A stretch of DNA of 64,000 nucleotides from assembly GCA_963841855.1 (NCBI GenBank), contig CAWJEJ010000004.1, positions 310,001-374,000 of the forward strand. The letters run 5' to 3'. A program made the translations under genes and the position numbers. Under the pieces are notes generated by a model that saw only the letters and a list, made by a program, of their open reading frames with translations, made no database searches and was not told the DNA's origin. The stretch comes from CAXBBB01 sp963841855. GTDB lineage: Bacteria > Bacteroidota > Rhodothermia > Rhodothermales > BA12. Shown piece after piece: positions 9,770-17,844 of this stretch (position 1 is the stretch's first letter; every line of letters begins with the position of its first letter).

Positions 9770-9953
9770 GCGACACCTATCCTGTGGCTCCGCGCATCGA
9801 CCTGCGCACTTCCGTCGACCGGCGCGACGAAGAGGTAGCGCTTCATTTCCTAACCACGTCTCTGCCGCGTCAGCGCCCGCTTCATCCCGAGCGTTACCTG
9901 CCTCGGGACGCCGAACCTGCAGCAGTGATTCTGGAAAAACCGACGAGGAGGCG

Positions 9954-10055
9954 ATGGACTATCTCGGAAAGCACACGGACCAACCGTGTGCGGTCTATAC
10001 CACCAACGGCGAATCCGGTAAGCCCGAGTGGGCGACGATAGGCTACACGAGATGA
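9954..10055 (+). CDS. Small ORF, 33 residues, unknown function
   Basis: A short reading frame preceded by GAGGAGG immediately before its ATG, one of the few SD-like sequences in the window. The product (start MDYLGKHTDQPC, end EWATIGYTR) has one cysteine and no recognisable domain. Its TGA overlaps the ATG of the next ORF (ATGA at 10052-10055), so the two could be translationally coupled or be halves of one frameshifted gene. No homologue recognised; the call rests on the coupling and the SD only. Confidence 0.35.
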   Translation: MDYLGKHTDQPCAVYTTNGESGKPEWATIGYTR

Positions 10056-10258
10056 GTCGATGCCCCTCGGGCCTATCCTGCGACGAGAGCAGTGCTGCGG
10101 CGGCCGAGGGCTACTTCGCGCGACTGAAGGACTTCGCTGGGATGGGTCGCGGGTTCTGCAGCTTCGAGTGTGCCCCTCCCGACACTAAGGCCGAATCCAT
10201 GCGCGCCGTCAGATCATTCGAGCGCTCGGGAGTGCTGAGCGGATTGGATCTTGCCTAA
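10052..10258 (+). CDS. Small cysteine-containing protein, 68 residues, unknown function
   Basis: Begins MSRCPSGLSCDESSA and contains a second pair of cysteines in GFCSFECAPP, so two Cx(n)C pairs that could bind a metal. The middle is helix-like (AAAAEGYFARLKDFAGMGRG). The start is set by the ATGA overlap with the preceding small ORF; an in-frame ATG at 10028 would extend it by eight residues inside that ORF. It ends 21 bp before the stop of the convergent PhzF-like gene. No family recognised. Confidence 0.45.
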   Translation: MSRCPSGLSCDESSAAAAEGYFARLKDFAGMGRGFCSFECAPPDTKAESMRAVRSFERSGVLSGLDLA

Positions 10259-10279
10259 CCCTGCTCGCATCGGCGCCCG

Positions 10280-11110
10280 TTACACCCGGTCGTGCTGCAA
10301 CTGGCAGTGCATCATCGTGACGGCCGTTCCGATCAGCGTGACGCGTGTGTCGTTGTGCACGACGCCGACGCGCCCACCGCGCATGCTGGCTTGATAGCCG
10401 ACGAGTTCGTTCTTCTTCAAGCGCTTGCTCCAAAACGGCCCCAACGCGCAGTGCGCAGACCCGGTAACGGGATCCTCGCCGACTCCGATGCCCGGCGCGA
10501 AGTAGCGTGAGACGAAATCGCAGGCGACTCCCTCCCTGGCCTGAGCCGTCACAATAACGCCGCGTGGTGTGCGTGGCTCATCGCCGTCGATGATCAAACC
10601 TGCCACGTCCGAGAGGGACGGCATCAGTTCGCGGACCTCTTTGTCCGTTTCGAGCAGCACGAGCAGGTCGAGACGGTTGGCGAACACGCGCTGCGGCTTG
10701 ATTCCCAGCGCCTGCTCAATCCCCTTGGGTGACTTGACGCGCGTCACCGGCTCGGCAGGGAAGTTCATCTCGATCTCGCCGTTCTTCTGCAAGCGGCACG
10801 AGAGCGAACCACTAGCCGTGTTGAAGACGATGGCGCTGCCTTTGTCGGCCAGCGCCTGGCTCCAGAGCACGTGCGCGGTGGCGAGTGTGGCGTGCCCGCA
10901 CAGGTCGACTTCCTCGACGGGCGTGAACCAGCGCAGACGATACGCGTCCCCTTCGGGGTGGGCGAACGCCGTCTCGGACAGGTTCATCTCCGAGGCTACA
11001 GCCTGCATCCACTCGTCGGTCTGCGGCTCAGGCAGTAAGCAGACGGCAGCCGGGTTGCCGGTGAATGGAGCGTCGGTGAACGCATCGACGGTGATGAGCG
11101 AGGTGGGCAT
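10280..11110 (-). CDS. PhzF-family isomerase/epimerase-like protein
   Basis: A 276-residue protein of the PhzF (diaminopimelate-epimerase-fold) family, starting MPTSLITVDAFTDAPFTGNP. The family GNPAAVC segment and the glutamate-bearing MNLSETAFAH segment, which carries the catalytic Glu in PhzF, are present, as are VDLCGHATLATAH and the late GEDPVTGSAHCALGPFW. No phenazine genes are nearby, so a phenazine role is unlikely; most stand-alone members have unknown substrates. The start at 11110 was chosen over upstream frame extension because homology begins there and a TAGATTTG box lies 30 bp upstream. Confidence 0.88.
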   Translation of the reverse strand: MPTSLITVDAFTDAPFTGNPAAVCLLPEPQTDEWMQAVASEMNLSETAFAHPEGDAYRLRWFTPVEEVDLCGHATLATAHVLWSQALADKGSAIVFNTASGSLSCRLQKNGEIEMNFPAEPVTRVKSPKGIEQALGIKPQRVFANRLDLLVLLETDKEVRELMPSLSDVAGLIIDGDEPRTPRGVIVTAQAREGVACDFVSRYFAPGIGVGEDPVTGSAHCALGPFWSKRLKKNELVGYQASMRGGRVGVVHNDTRVTLIGTAVTMMHCQLQHDRV

Positions 11111-11139
11111 ATAGAAGCGTTGCAAAAGGGCGAGAGGTT

Positions 11140-11147
11140 CAAATCTA
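11140..11147 (-). promoter_or_regulatory. Bacteroidota-type -7 box (TAGATTTG) for the PhzF-like gene
   Basis: On the minus strand TAGATTTG is an exact match to the TAnnTTTG -7 element known for Bacteroidota sigma factor. It would place transcription start near 11134, about 24 nt before the ATG at 11110. No clear TTTG at -33 is visible. Confidence 0.5.
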
Positions 11148-11180
11148 CGCACGAGCGGCCCACCGGATCGGGAGGCGGTG

Positions 11181-11187
11181 TATCTTG
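11181..11187 (+). promoter_or_regulatory. -7 box (TATCTTG) immediately upstream of pyrD
   Basis: TATCTTG is followed by only five bases (ACGCT) before the ATG at 11193. If it is the -7 element, the transcript starts at or within one or two bases of the start codon, giving a leaderless mRNA. The same spacing recurs in front of sbcD. Confidence 0.45.
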
Positions 11188-11192
11188 ACGCT

Positions 11193-12287
11193 ATGTACGA
11201 TGCGCTTCGTTCGCTCCTCTTCCGACTTCCGCCTGAGACGGCGCACGGCATCGCCGCGCGTGTCGGCGCGCTGGGACAGAAGGCTGCTTCGGGCTACGTG
11301 CGCGACCGGTTCGGATGGGAGGACAATCGGCTGGCGCTCAACGTGCTCGGATTCTCGTTTCCCAACCCGGTCGGATTGGCTGCCGGATTCGATAAAAACG
11401 CCAAACTCGTGCCGCTGTGGGAGCAGATCGGCTTTGGATTCACCGAGGTGGGCTCCATAACGGCGCGCGCTTCTGAGGGCAATCCCAAGCCGCGCCTATT
11501 CCGCCTGGAAGAAGATCAAGCCCTAATCAACCGGTTGGGATTGGGTAACGAAGGCGCCGCCATCATCTCGCGCAGGCTCCGCACGCTCACCCACGATCGT
11601 CCGCTGGGAGCCAACATCGCCAAGACGCACGACCCAAAAGTTCTGGGCGGCGATGCGCTAGACGATTTCCGCGAGTCGTTCGAGCGCGTCGCCGCACTGG
11701 TCGATTACGTAGCGATCAACGTGTCGTGCCCCAACACGGCTGAGGGCAAGACGTTTGAAGAGCCTGCCGCCCTCGAAGACCTGCTGCGCACGCTGGCGGC
11801 CAAGCGCGATGAGATGGGGCTGCGGGTGCCAATGCTGCTTAAATTGTCGCCGCCCGACTCGGTTCGCTTCGTATTCGACAGCCGCTACGACGAGACGATC
11901 GCTATCGCCAAGGAATACGGCATCGCTGGATTCATCGCCTCGAACACCGCGCCTGATCGAAAGGGCGTATCGGCCGATGTGGGGTCACTGGCTTCGATCG
12001 GGCGCGGTGGTCTGAGCGGCCCGCCCATTGCCGAGCGCGCGACGCAGTTGGTGCGCTACCTCTACCACCGCGTTGGAGACGAACTGCCGATCATCGGCCT
12101 AGGCGGCGTCGATTCTGCCCAAGCGGCCTACGACAAGATTCGCGCTGGAGCCAGCCTGGTGCAGCTATACACGAGCCTGGTCTACCACGGTCCGGCTGTC
12201 GTTTCGGAGATCAAGCGCGGACTGATCGACCTGCTCGACGCCGACGGATTCCGCCACGTCCGCGACGCCATCGGAGTAGACGCTTAG
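11193..12287 (+). CDS. pyrD: Dihydroorotate dehydrogenase, class 2-like (membrane, quinone)
   Basis: 364 residues; oxidises dihydroorotate to orotate in pyrimidine synthesis. Length and the N-terminal helical extension (MYDALRSLLFRLPPETAHGI) fit class 2, the quinone-dependent, membrane-associated enzymes. FMN/substrate segments include NPVGLAAGFDKNAKL, NRLGLGNEG, SNTAPDR and IGLGGVDSAQAAYDKI. The active-site loop reads NVSCPNT, with Cys (about residue 179) where E. coli and human class 2 enzymes have the catalytic Ser and class 1 enzymes have Cys. The ATG at 11193 is preferred over the in-frame GTG at 11178. Confidence 0.93.
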   Translation: MYDALRSLLFRLPPETAHGIAARVGALGQKAASGYVRDRFGWEDNRLALNVLGFSFPNPVGLAAGFDKNAKLVPLWEQIGFGFTEVGSITARASEGNPKPRLFRLEEDQALINRLGLGNEGAAIISRRLRTLTHDRPLGANIAKTHDPKVLGGDALDDFRESFERVAALVDYVAINVSCPNTAEGKTFEEPAALEDLLRTLAAKRDEMGLRVPMLLKLSPPDSVRFVFDSRYDETIAIAKEYGIAGFIASNTAPDRKGVSADVGSLASIGRGGLSGPPIAERATQLVRYLYHRVGDELPIIGLGGVDSAQAAYDKIRAGASLVQLYTSLVYHGPAVVSEIKRGLIDLLDADGFRHVRDAIGVDA

Positions 12288-12371
12288 TGAGCCCGCCATC
12301 GGTTCAGGCGCATTTTTGAACATCCCGCGCATCAATTGCGTTGCTCAGGCTCCTATATCGACTCGATTCTC

Positions 12372-14243
12372 ATGGCCGTCCTCGTCCCGTTCGACACCGT
12401 TCCCGAGCTATTCTACAATCTCGCGGCGCACTATCAGGGCAAAGCGCGCGACGTGGTTCGTCACAAAGACAAGCGCACCAAAGAGTGGACCGGCATCACG
12501 TGGGACGAGATGGTGGCCGATGTGCAGGCGATGGCGGGTTACCTGCACAGCAAAGGCGTCCGCCCGGGCGACCGCGTCGCGATCTTGAGCGAGAACCGTC
12601 CCGAGTGGTTCGTCACCGACATGGCGACGCAGATTCTGGGCGCCGTCAACGTGTCGCTCTATACGACGCTTCCCTCGGCTCAGGTCGGTTTCATCGTAGC
12701 CGACAGCGGATCCAAAGTCTTCATCACCTCGACGTCGATCCAGCTGCGCAAGGCCGAGAGCATCTTCGACGAGTGTTCTGACCTCGAAGGGGTCGTTGCT
12801 ATGAGCGAATTGCGGGGCGAGCACCCCGACTACGTCATTTCCTGGGAAGAGGCTATGGCGGCGGGAGCCGACTATTGGAAGGCGAACGCGTCCGAGTTGC
12901 AGGCGTTGGGCAGCGCTGTCAAGGAAGACGACCTGAGTGCTCTGATCTACACGTCGGGCACGACCGGAACGCCCAAAGGCGTCATGCTAACGCACAAAAA
13001 CTTCTGCTCGAATGCCAAGGCGGCGAGCGAAGCCATCGGGTTCGACGAGAACGATCATCACCTGTCGTTTTTGCCGCTTTGCCACTCGTTCGAGCGCACG
13101 GCAGGCTACCTCACCGTTCTCGCCAACGGCACGCTCATCTCCTACGCCGAGAGCGTCGACGCAGTGAGCAAGAATTTGCTCGAAGTCAATCCGACAATTC
13201 TGGTGAGCGTGCCTCGCCTTTTCGAGCGCATCTACAACGTGATCGCTAAAGGCGTCGAAGAGGGCGGTGCGGCTAAGAAAGGCATCTTCAGTTGGGCCGT
13301 GTCGACGGGTAAGAAGGTTGCCGAGCGGCGCAAAGCAGGAAAGCGCATCGGGCCGATCTTGGGCGCGCAGCACAGCTTGGCGATGAAGCTGGCATTCGCC
13401 AAACTTCACGAGAAGCTCGGAGGCAATCTGCGCTTCGCCGTTTCGGGTGGAGCCGCGCTACCCAAAGCCATCGGCGAGTTTTTCGAAGCCGCAGGCGTGA
13501 CGATCATCGAAGGCTACGGCCTGACCGAGACGGCTCCCGTTCTGGCAGCCAATCCGCTAGCCGCGCCCCGTTTCGGATCCGTTGGACGGGTTATGCCAGG
13601 CGTGACAGTTGGCATCATGAAGGACGGCACCGTCTTGACGCAGCACACCGGATCCGTCGGCGACGCCAACGCGCTGAGCAGCGGTGAGGGCGAGATCGTC
13701 GCGCGCGGCCCGAACATCATGCGCGGCTATTGGAATAACGACGAAGCCACCCGGGAGGCCATCGACGCAGATGGCTGGTACCACACCGGCGATGTAGGAC
13801 GGTTCTCGGACGGCTACCTTCAGATTACCGATCGCATCAAGCACATGATCGTCTCGAAGGGCGGCAAAAACATCTATCCCGGCCCGATTGAGGATGGCTT
13901 CAAGACAGACCCTCTCATCGACCAAGTGCTGATTGTAGGCGAAGGGCGCGAGTTTCTGTCGGCTCTCGTCGTAGCCAACGTGGACGTAGCGCGGCAGCTA
14001 TCCGACGCCGCTACAGACGAGGCAGCGATGATGCATGCAGCGGTAGAGGCACGCATCAGGGACACGTTTCGCACCTACTCGAAGCAAGCCGCCTCGCACG
14101 AGCGCATTCGCGACTTCCGCCTGTTGGACGAAGCGTTCACCGTCGAAAACGAACTGATGACGCCGACGATGAAACTGCGTCGCCGCGCCATAGAGGCGCG
14201 CCACGAAGCCCTGATCGACGACATGTATGCCGCCGTTGTTTAG
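12372..14243 (+). CDS. Long-chain fatty acid--CoA ligase (AMP-forming)
   Basis: 623 residues of the ANL superfamily; activates fatty acids to acyl-CoA through an acyl-adenylate. Motifs in order: AMP-binding YTSGTTGTPKGVMLTHKN (~residues 193-210), GYGLTETAPV, DGWYHTGDVG and the hinge/ligation KGGKNIYPGPIED. The length and the extended region between the first two motifs fit the FadD15/ACSL-like long-chain group common in Bacteroidota. The start ATG (12372, MAVLVPFDTVPELF) was chosen over an upstream in-frame ATG at 12336. Its stop overlaps the stop of the convergent glycosyltransferase gene. Confidence 0.92.
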   Translation: MAVLVPFDTVPELFYNLAAHYQGKARDVVRHKDKRTKEWTGITWDEMVADVQAMAGYLHSKGVRPGDRVAILSENRPEWFVTDMATQILGAVNVSLYTTLPSAQVGFIVADSGSKVFITSTSIQLRKAESIFDECSDLEGVVAMSELRGEHPDYVISWEEAMAAGADYWKANASELQALGSAVKEDDLSALIYTSGTTGTPKGVMLTHKNFCSNAKAASEAIGFDENDHHLSFLPLCHSFERTAGYLTVLANGTLISYAESVDAVSKNLLEVNPTILVSVPRLFERIYNVIAKGVEEGGAAKKGIFSWAVSTGKKVAERRKAGKRIGPILGAQHSLAMKLAFAKLHEKLGGNLRFAVSGGAALPKAIGEFFEAAGVTIIEGYGLTETAPVLAANPLAAPRFGSVGRVMPGVTVGIMKDGTVLTQHTGSVGDANALSSGEGEIVARGPNIMRGYWNNDEATREAIDADGWYHTGDVGRFSDGYLQITDRIKHMIVSKGGKNIYPGPIEDGFKTDPLIDQVLIVGEGREFLSALVVANVDVARQLSDAATDEAAMMHAAVEARIRDTFRTYSKQAASHERIRDFRLLDEAFTVENELMTPTMKLRRRAIEARHEALIDDMYAAVV

Positions 14244-15481
14244 GCTGCCTTGAGTTGCGAAGAGGCCTGGGCTGAATTCTCGCCGGCACGTTCGCTGTTT
14301 CCCGTCACATCGAGAAAGACCTTTTCGTACTGGCGTGCCTGCGCGTTGCGGTCGAACATGAGAGCGTAGTCAGAGTGCCGAGCCAAGCGGTACGCGCGCT
14401 CCCCCGCTGCCTGTAAGGCCAGAGGCTGATCGATGAGCGAAGCGACGCACCTGGAAAAACCAACTGCGTCCGCCGATGGGCAGTACCACCCCACGCCGTT
14501 GCGCTCGACCAGGTCGCGCGTCCAGCCTGAGTTGGTCACCAGCGCAGGCGTTCCCGACGCGAGGCTATCGTAGATTTTGGAAGGCGAGTTGGCGGCCAAA
14601 ACTGGGAGCGGCTCGAACGAGACCAGTGAGAGGTCGGCGCGCCTGAACCAATAGGCGGTTTGCTCTAGCGGTAGAGTGCCTAGAAACCGGACGTTACCGA
14701 GCTTATCGGCCGCATTCTGCACCTGCTCACGGTAATATCCATCGCCCAAAAACACGAACTCATGGTCGGCTCGATGGGACAGCCGCTCAGCCGTTTCGAG
14801 TAGTAGTGGAATGGCATTGGCGCGGCCCAGCGTGCCAGCATAGAGCAGCGTCAGTTTACGTGACTGCTTGATGTCGTGCACATCGGGCCGGTCGAAGCGC
14901 GAGGCTTCGGTGCCGCCATAGGTCGTCTCGGTCTTTTCCTCGAACCCCATATCCGCGATGTGAGCGGTCATGTCGGGAGAAAACGCGATGACTCGGTCGG
15001 CGCGGTCGTAGAGCGCTCGCTCGAACCCTCGCAGCGGACTCTGGAGCGCGCGCGGTACCACGCCCATCTGTATGGGGAATTCGGGCCATAGATCGCATAC
15101 CTCGAACACCCACGGAATCTTCCACCGGCGCGCCAGGACCGACCCTGCCCATGCCACGGTGAGCGGCGTCGAACTGGCGAGCACGACATCGGGAGCCTCC
15201 ATGTGCCGAGTGACGCGCAGCAGCCCCGCCGTAAACTGTGCGAACGCGGTTAGCCGCCCAGGGACCGACATCGCGTTGGTGTAGTCGAGCGGAATTTCTA
15301 CCAGGCGCACCCCGTCGGGCACCCACGGGTTTCGGTAGGTACTGCGCGTGCGACGCATAGCCGTCGACGTGATGAGCGTCACCTCGTGGGATTGGCTCCA
15401 CTCTTCCATCAAGCGCCAATGACGGGAAGCGGCCGGACAGTCCGGATTGTGTCCGTACTGGTACAGAACAGCTATGTGCAT
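14240..15481 (-). CDS. Glycosyltransferase family 4 (WcaI-like)
   Basis: 413 residues with a GT-B architecture: an N-terminal half starting MHIAVLYQYGHNPDCPAASR and containing a WVFEVCDLWPEFP segment typical of WcaI/WbuB-like enzymes, and a C-terminal nucleotide-sugar half with YAGTLGRANAIPLLLE, FLGDGYYREQVQ and SKIYDSLASGTPALVTN (the E of the usual EX7E motif is replaced here by the SKIYDSLA form). Probably transfers a sugar onto a surface polysaccharide or lipid-linked precursor; donor and acceptor unknown. It stands alone, not in a polysaccharide cluster, and overlaps the acyl-CoA ligase stop by 4 bp. Confidence 0.85.
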   Translation of the reverse strand: MHIAVLYQYGHNPDCPAASRHWRLMEEWSQSHEVTLITSTAMRRTRSTYRNPWVPDGVRLVEIPLDYTNAMSVPGRLTAFAQFTAGLLRVTRHMEAPDVVLASSTPLTVAWAGSVLARRWKIPWVFEVCDLWPEFPIQMGVVPRALQSPLRGFERALYDRADRVIAFSPDMTAHIADMGFEEKTETTYGGTEASRFDRPDVHDIKQSRKLTLLYAGTLGRANAIPLLLETAERLSHRADHEFVFLGDGYYREQVQNAADKLGNVRFLGTLPLEQTAYWFRRADLSLVSFEPLPVLAANSPSKIYDSLASGTPALVTNSGWTRDLVERNGVGWYCPSADAVGFSRCVASLIDQPLALQAAGERAYRLARHSDYALMFDRNAQARQYEKVFLDVTGNSERAGENSAQASSQLKAA

Positions 15482-15643
15482 AAGAACCGGACCGTCGGTG
15501 GTCGATGGCTAGCGGGAACGGTATCGGTCGAGATAAGCAGCACGCGATAGTAAAAAGGTCCGGGGGCGATGGGGACCGGATGCCATGAAGTATACAAAAG
15601 CCCTACACCTCGCGGCATGCCTCTTTCGAAGCATTCGAGCCCT

Positions 15644-16582
15644 TTACCGCTCTTTTGGCGCTGCGTTCATCTCTGTCCACACCGCTTCGATATTGCGGGC
15701 GACGGTCAGAAAGCCTTGAGGAGAGTAAAACTCGGGAGCCGCATCGAGCCGCATCACTTGCGCCTCTTCGAGCGATTCTCCAGCTCTCATAGCGGCTGCG
15801 ACGTGCGAGGTGAGCGCTTCGAGATATTGCCGCATCGCCCGCACATCGGCTTGCGTCCCGACGACTCCATAGGCCGGGCTCGAGTGGCCGAAGACGTAAA
15901 GCGTGTCGGCGTCGCCCAGGTCGTGAATGCGTTCCAATACGAGTTGCCAGTTGGTGGTATTGGCGCCGCTCGTACCGGGGTCGATGTAGGGAGGGATGCG
16001 GTTGAACACCAGATCGCCCGTGTGGATGACGTTGGCGCGCTCGAACACCACGACGGCGTCGCCTGCCGTATGTCCCGCGCCATAGTGCATCAGCCGGACC
16101 GTCTCGTCCCCCATGTCGAGCGCTGTTTCCGTCTCGAACGTTTCCGCCGGAACGGGCGGCGTCTCACTTCCCTCCTGCGTCGAGGCCCGCATCAGGCTAG
16201 GGACATTGGCGTGGGCGACGTGACGACTCGCGAGCGGGGCGAGAATTGTGTTTCCGGCCGTGTGATCGCCGTGGTGATGGGTGTTGATGAGCACGTCGAG
16301 AGAGCGTCCCGACTGCTCGCGCAGCCCATCGTAGGCATGCTGAGCCGTATCGGGATACTGAGAGTCGACCATGACGAGGGCGTCAGAGCCAGCGAGGTAG
16401 CCAATCGTGCCTCCTCGCTCCGAAAACAGACCGACGCCGCGACGCACCATCGCAAACTGTCCTCCCTCGGCCGCGGAGGAAGCAGCATGCGCGTGAGCCT
16501 GCGACGACGTGAGCAGAGCGGGAGCGACGAGCGCGCCAGCGGCGGCCGTGGAAGCGGAGCGGAAGAAGTGGCGGCGGCGCAT
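15644..16582 (-). CDS. Tat-exported metallo-beta-lactamase-fold hydrolase
   Basis: 312 residues. The N-terminus MRRRHFFRSASTAAAGALVA has the twin-arginine pattern followed by a hydrophobic stretch and an Ala-rich cleavage region, so export through Tat to the periplasm is likely. The metal motif is HHHGDHTAG (HxHxDH), with further histidine ligands in MHYGAGHTAGD and the late VFGHSSPAYG. The family contains quinoprotein-relay-type hydrolases, glyoxalase II-like and B3 beta-lactamase-like enzymes; which substrate this one cleaves cannot be told from sequence. It lies alone, downstream of tRNA-Pro. Confidence 0.85.
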   Translation of the reverse strand: MRRRHFFRSASTAAAGALVAPALLTSSQAHAHAASSAAEGGQFAMVRRGVGLFSERGGTIGYLAGSDALVMVDSQYPDTAQHAYDGLREQSGRSLDVLINTHHHGDHTAGNTILAPLASRHVAHANVPSLMRASTQEGSETPPVPAETFETETALDMGDETVRLMHYGAGHTAGDAVVVFERANVIHTGDLVFNRIPPYIDPGTSGANTTNWQLVLERIHDLGDADTLYVFGHSSPAYGVVGTQADVRAMRQYLEALTSHVAAAMRAGESLEEAQVMRLDAAPEFYSPQGFLTVARNIEAVWTEMNAAPKER

Positions 16583-16747
16583 AGATAGCAGGATGAGCAG
16601 AGGGAGGGTAGATCAAGCACGCACAGAGTCCCCACCGCGATCCCGGCGCGAGGACGCTGCCCTCACTATCGGCCTGTATCACTGGGCTGACGCGTCTGCG
16701 CCTCTCAACACTTCGCCCCGCAGAATCCACTGGGAAGCTATACGAAG

Positions 16748-16783
16748 AAAGGCTGACTCTTCCAGTTGAAAGAGCCAGCCTTT
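16748..16783 (-). terminator. Intrinsic terminator of tRNA-Pro
   Basis: A strong hairpin with arms AAAGGCTG(G/A)CTCTT and AAGAG(C)CAGCCTTT and a short loop begins a few bases after the tRNA 3' end on the minus strand, followed by a mixed pyrimidine run. Confidence 0.65.
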
Positions 16784-16786
16784 GTG

Positions 16787-16860
16787 TCGGGGTGGCGGGA
16801 TTTGAACCCACGACCTCGTCGTCCCGAACGACGCGCGCTACCGAGCTGCGCCACACCCCG
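16787..16860 (-). tRNA. tRNA-Pro (anticodon CGG)
   Basis: 74 nt that fold as a cloverleaf: acceptor CGGGGTG pairs with CACCCCG, D-arm GCGCAGCTCGGTAGCGC, anticodon stem CGTCG/CGACG with loop TTCGGGA giving anticodon CGG, and T-arm with GGTTCAAATCC. The discriminator is A and the 3' CCA is not encoded (CAC follows). It reads proline CCG codons, which fits the high GC content. Confidence 0.95.
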
Positions 16861-16882
16861 TTGTCCGGCCTGAACCGGGCAG

Positions 16883-16890
16883 CCAAGATA
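16883..16890 (-). promoter_or_regulatory. -7 box (TATCTTGG) for tRNA-Pro
   Basis: TATCTTGG on the minus strand ends 22 bases before the first base of the mature tRNA, a sensible distance for a short 5' leader removed by RNase P. It matches the box seen before other genes here. Confidence 0.5.
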
Positions 16891-17043
16891 ACGCGGCGCG
16901 GCTATGGGCTCGGCACAGCAGGCGGAAGTTTCGGCGAACCTCCGCGCGTCGAACTCTCCACGATTCGGAAACGTCTCGCGCGCGCCGCATCTCCCAACCT
17001 TTGGCGCCGTGCTACCGGTTCTACCAACCGACTTCAATCCAGA

Positions 17044-17844
17044 ATGGATCTCAACATATCGGGCCGCTCGGCGGTCATCTCAGGCGCCGCCGGCGACATC
17101 GCTCTCGAAACAGCCAAAATTCTCAAGGAAGAAGGCGTCCGTCTTCTCCTCACCGATCTCGACGAAGACGAACTCAAGCAGGCGGCCGAGCAGTTGGGCG
17201 GAGAGAGCGACCGGCTCGTCACCGTCATCGCCGACCTTTCGAGTCAGGAAGGGGCCGACAAGGTCAAAGCCGCCGTCGACTGGGACATCGACATTCTCTT
17301 CCATGCGGCGGGCATCACCGGTGCCAAGGGCGATCCGCTACGCGACATCAGCGAGGACGACTGGAATCACGCATGGCAGGTCGATTTTCTTTCGGGCGTG
17401 CGGATGTGCAAAGCGTTCGTGCCGCCGATGCTGGAGCGTGGCTGGGGCCGAGTCGTGTTCGTGGTGAGCGAAAACGTGGCGCAGGCCTACCCGGACGAAG
17501 TGGTCTACAACGCGGCCAAAGCCGCCACGCTCACGTTCGCCAAAGGGATGAGCCAGGTCTACACGCAGAATGGTGTGCTCGTCAACTCGATCGCTCCGGC
17601 GTTCATCAAGACGGACATGACGGACGGCATGATGGAGAAGCGCGCCAAGGAGATGGGCGTCAGTGAGGAGGAAGCCGTTCAGTCGTTTCTCAAGGAAGAG
17701 CGCCCGCACTTGGTCGTCGGACGTCGCGGGCGAGCCGACGAGGTCGCGCCCGTCGTGGCGTTCCTGTGCTCGGAGCGCGCGTCGTTCGTCACCGGCTCGA
17801 ACTACCGCGTCGACGGTGGAGCGGTGCAGTCCATCAACATCTGA
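17044..17844 (+). CDS. Short-chain dehydrogenase/reductase (SDR)
   Basis: 266 residues with a classical SDR Rossmann fold. The cofactor loop is SGAAGDIAL near the N-terminus, a variant of TGxxxGxG in which the last Gly is Ala. HAAGITGAKGD corresponds to the NNAG region, the catalytic Ser lies in VVFVVSENVAQ, and YNAAK is the YxxxK motif. The C-terminal SFVTGSNYRVDGGAVQSI is typical. Substrate unknown. The reading frame is open upstream through the tRNA, but homology begins at the ATG 17044. Its stop overlaps the next start (TGATG), so it forms an operon with the esterase. Confidence 0.88.
   Translation: MDLNISGRSAVISGAAGDIALETAKILKEEGVRLLLTDLDEDELKQAAEQLGGESDRLVTVIADLSSQEGADKVKAAVDWDIDILFHAAGITGAKGDPLRDISEDDWNHAWQVDFLSGVRMCKAFVPPMLERGWGRVVFVVSENVAQAYPDEVVYNAAKAATLTFAKGMSQVYTQNGVLVNSIAPAFIKTDMTDGMMEKRAKEMGVSEEEAVQSFLKEERPHLVVGRRGRADEVAPVVAFLCSERASFVTGSNYRVDGGAVQSINI

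Noticed and set aside
16792..17043. N-terminal extension of the SDR gene
   Set aside because: It would translate through the tRNA-Pro gene; the SDR fold starts at 17044.
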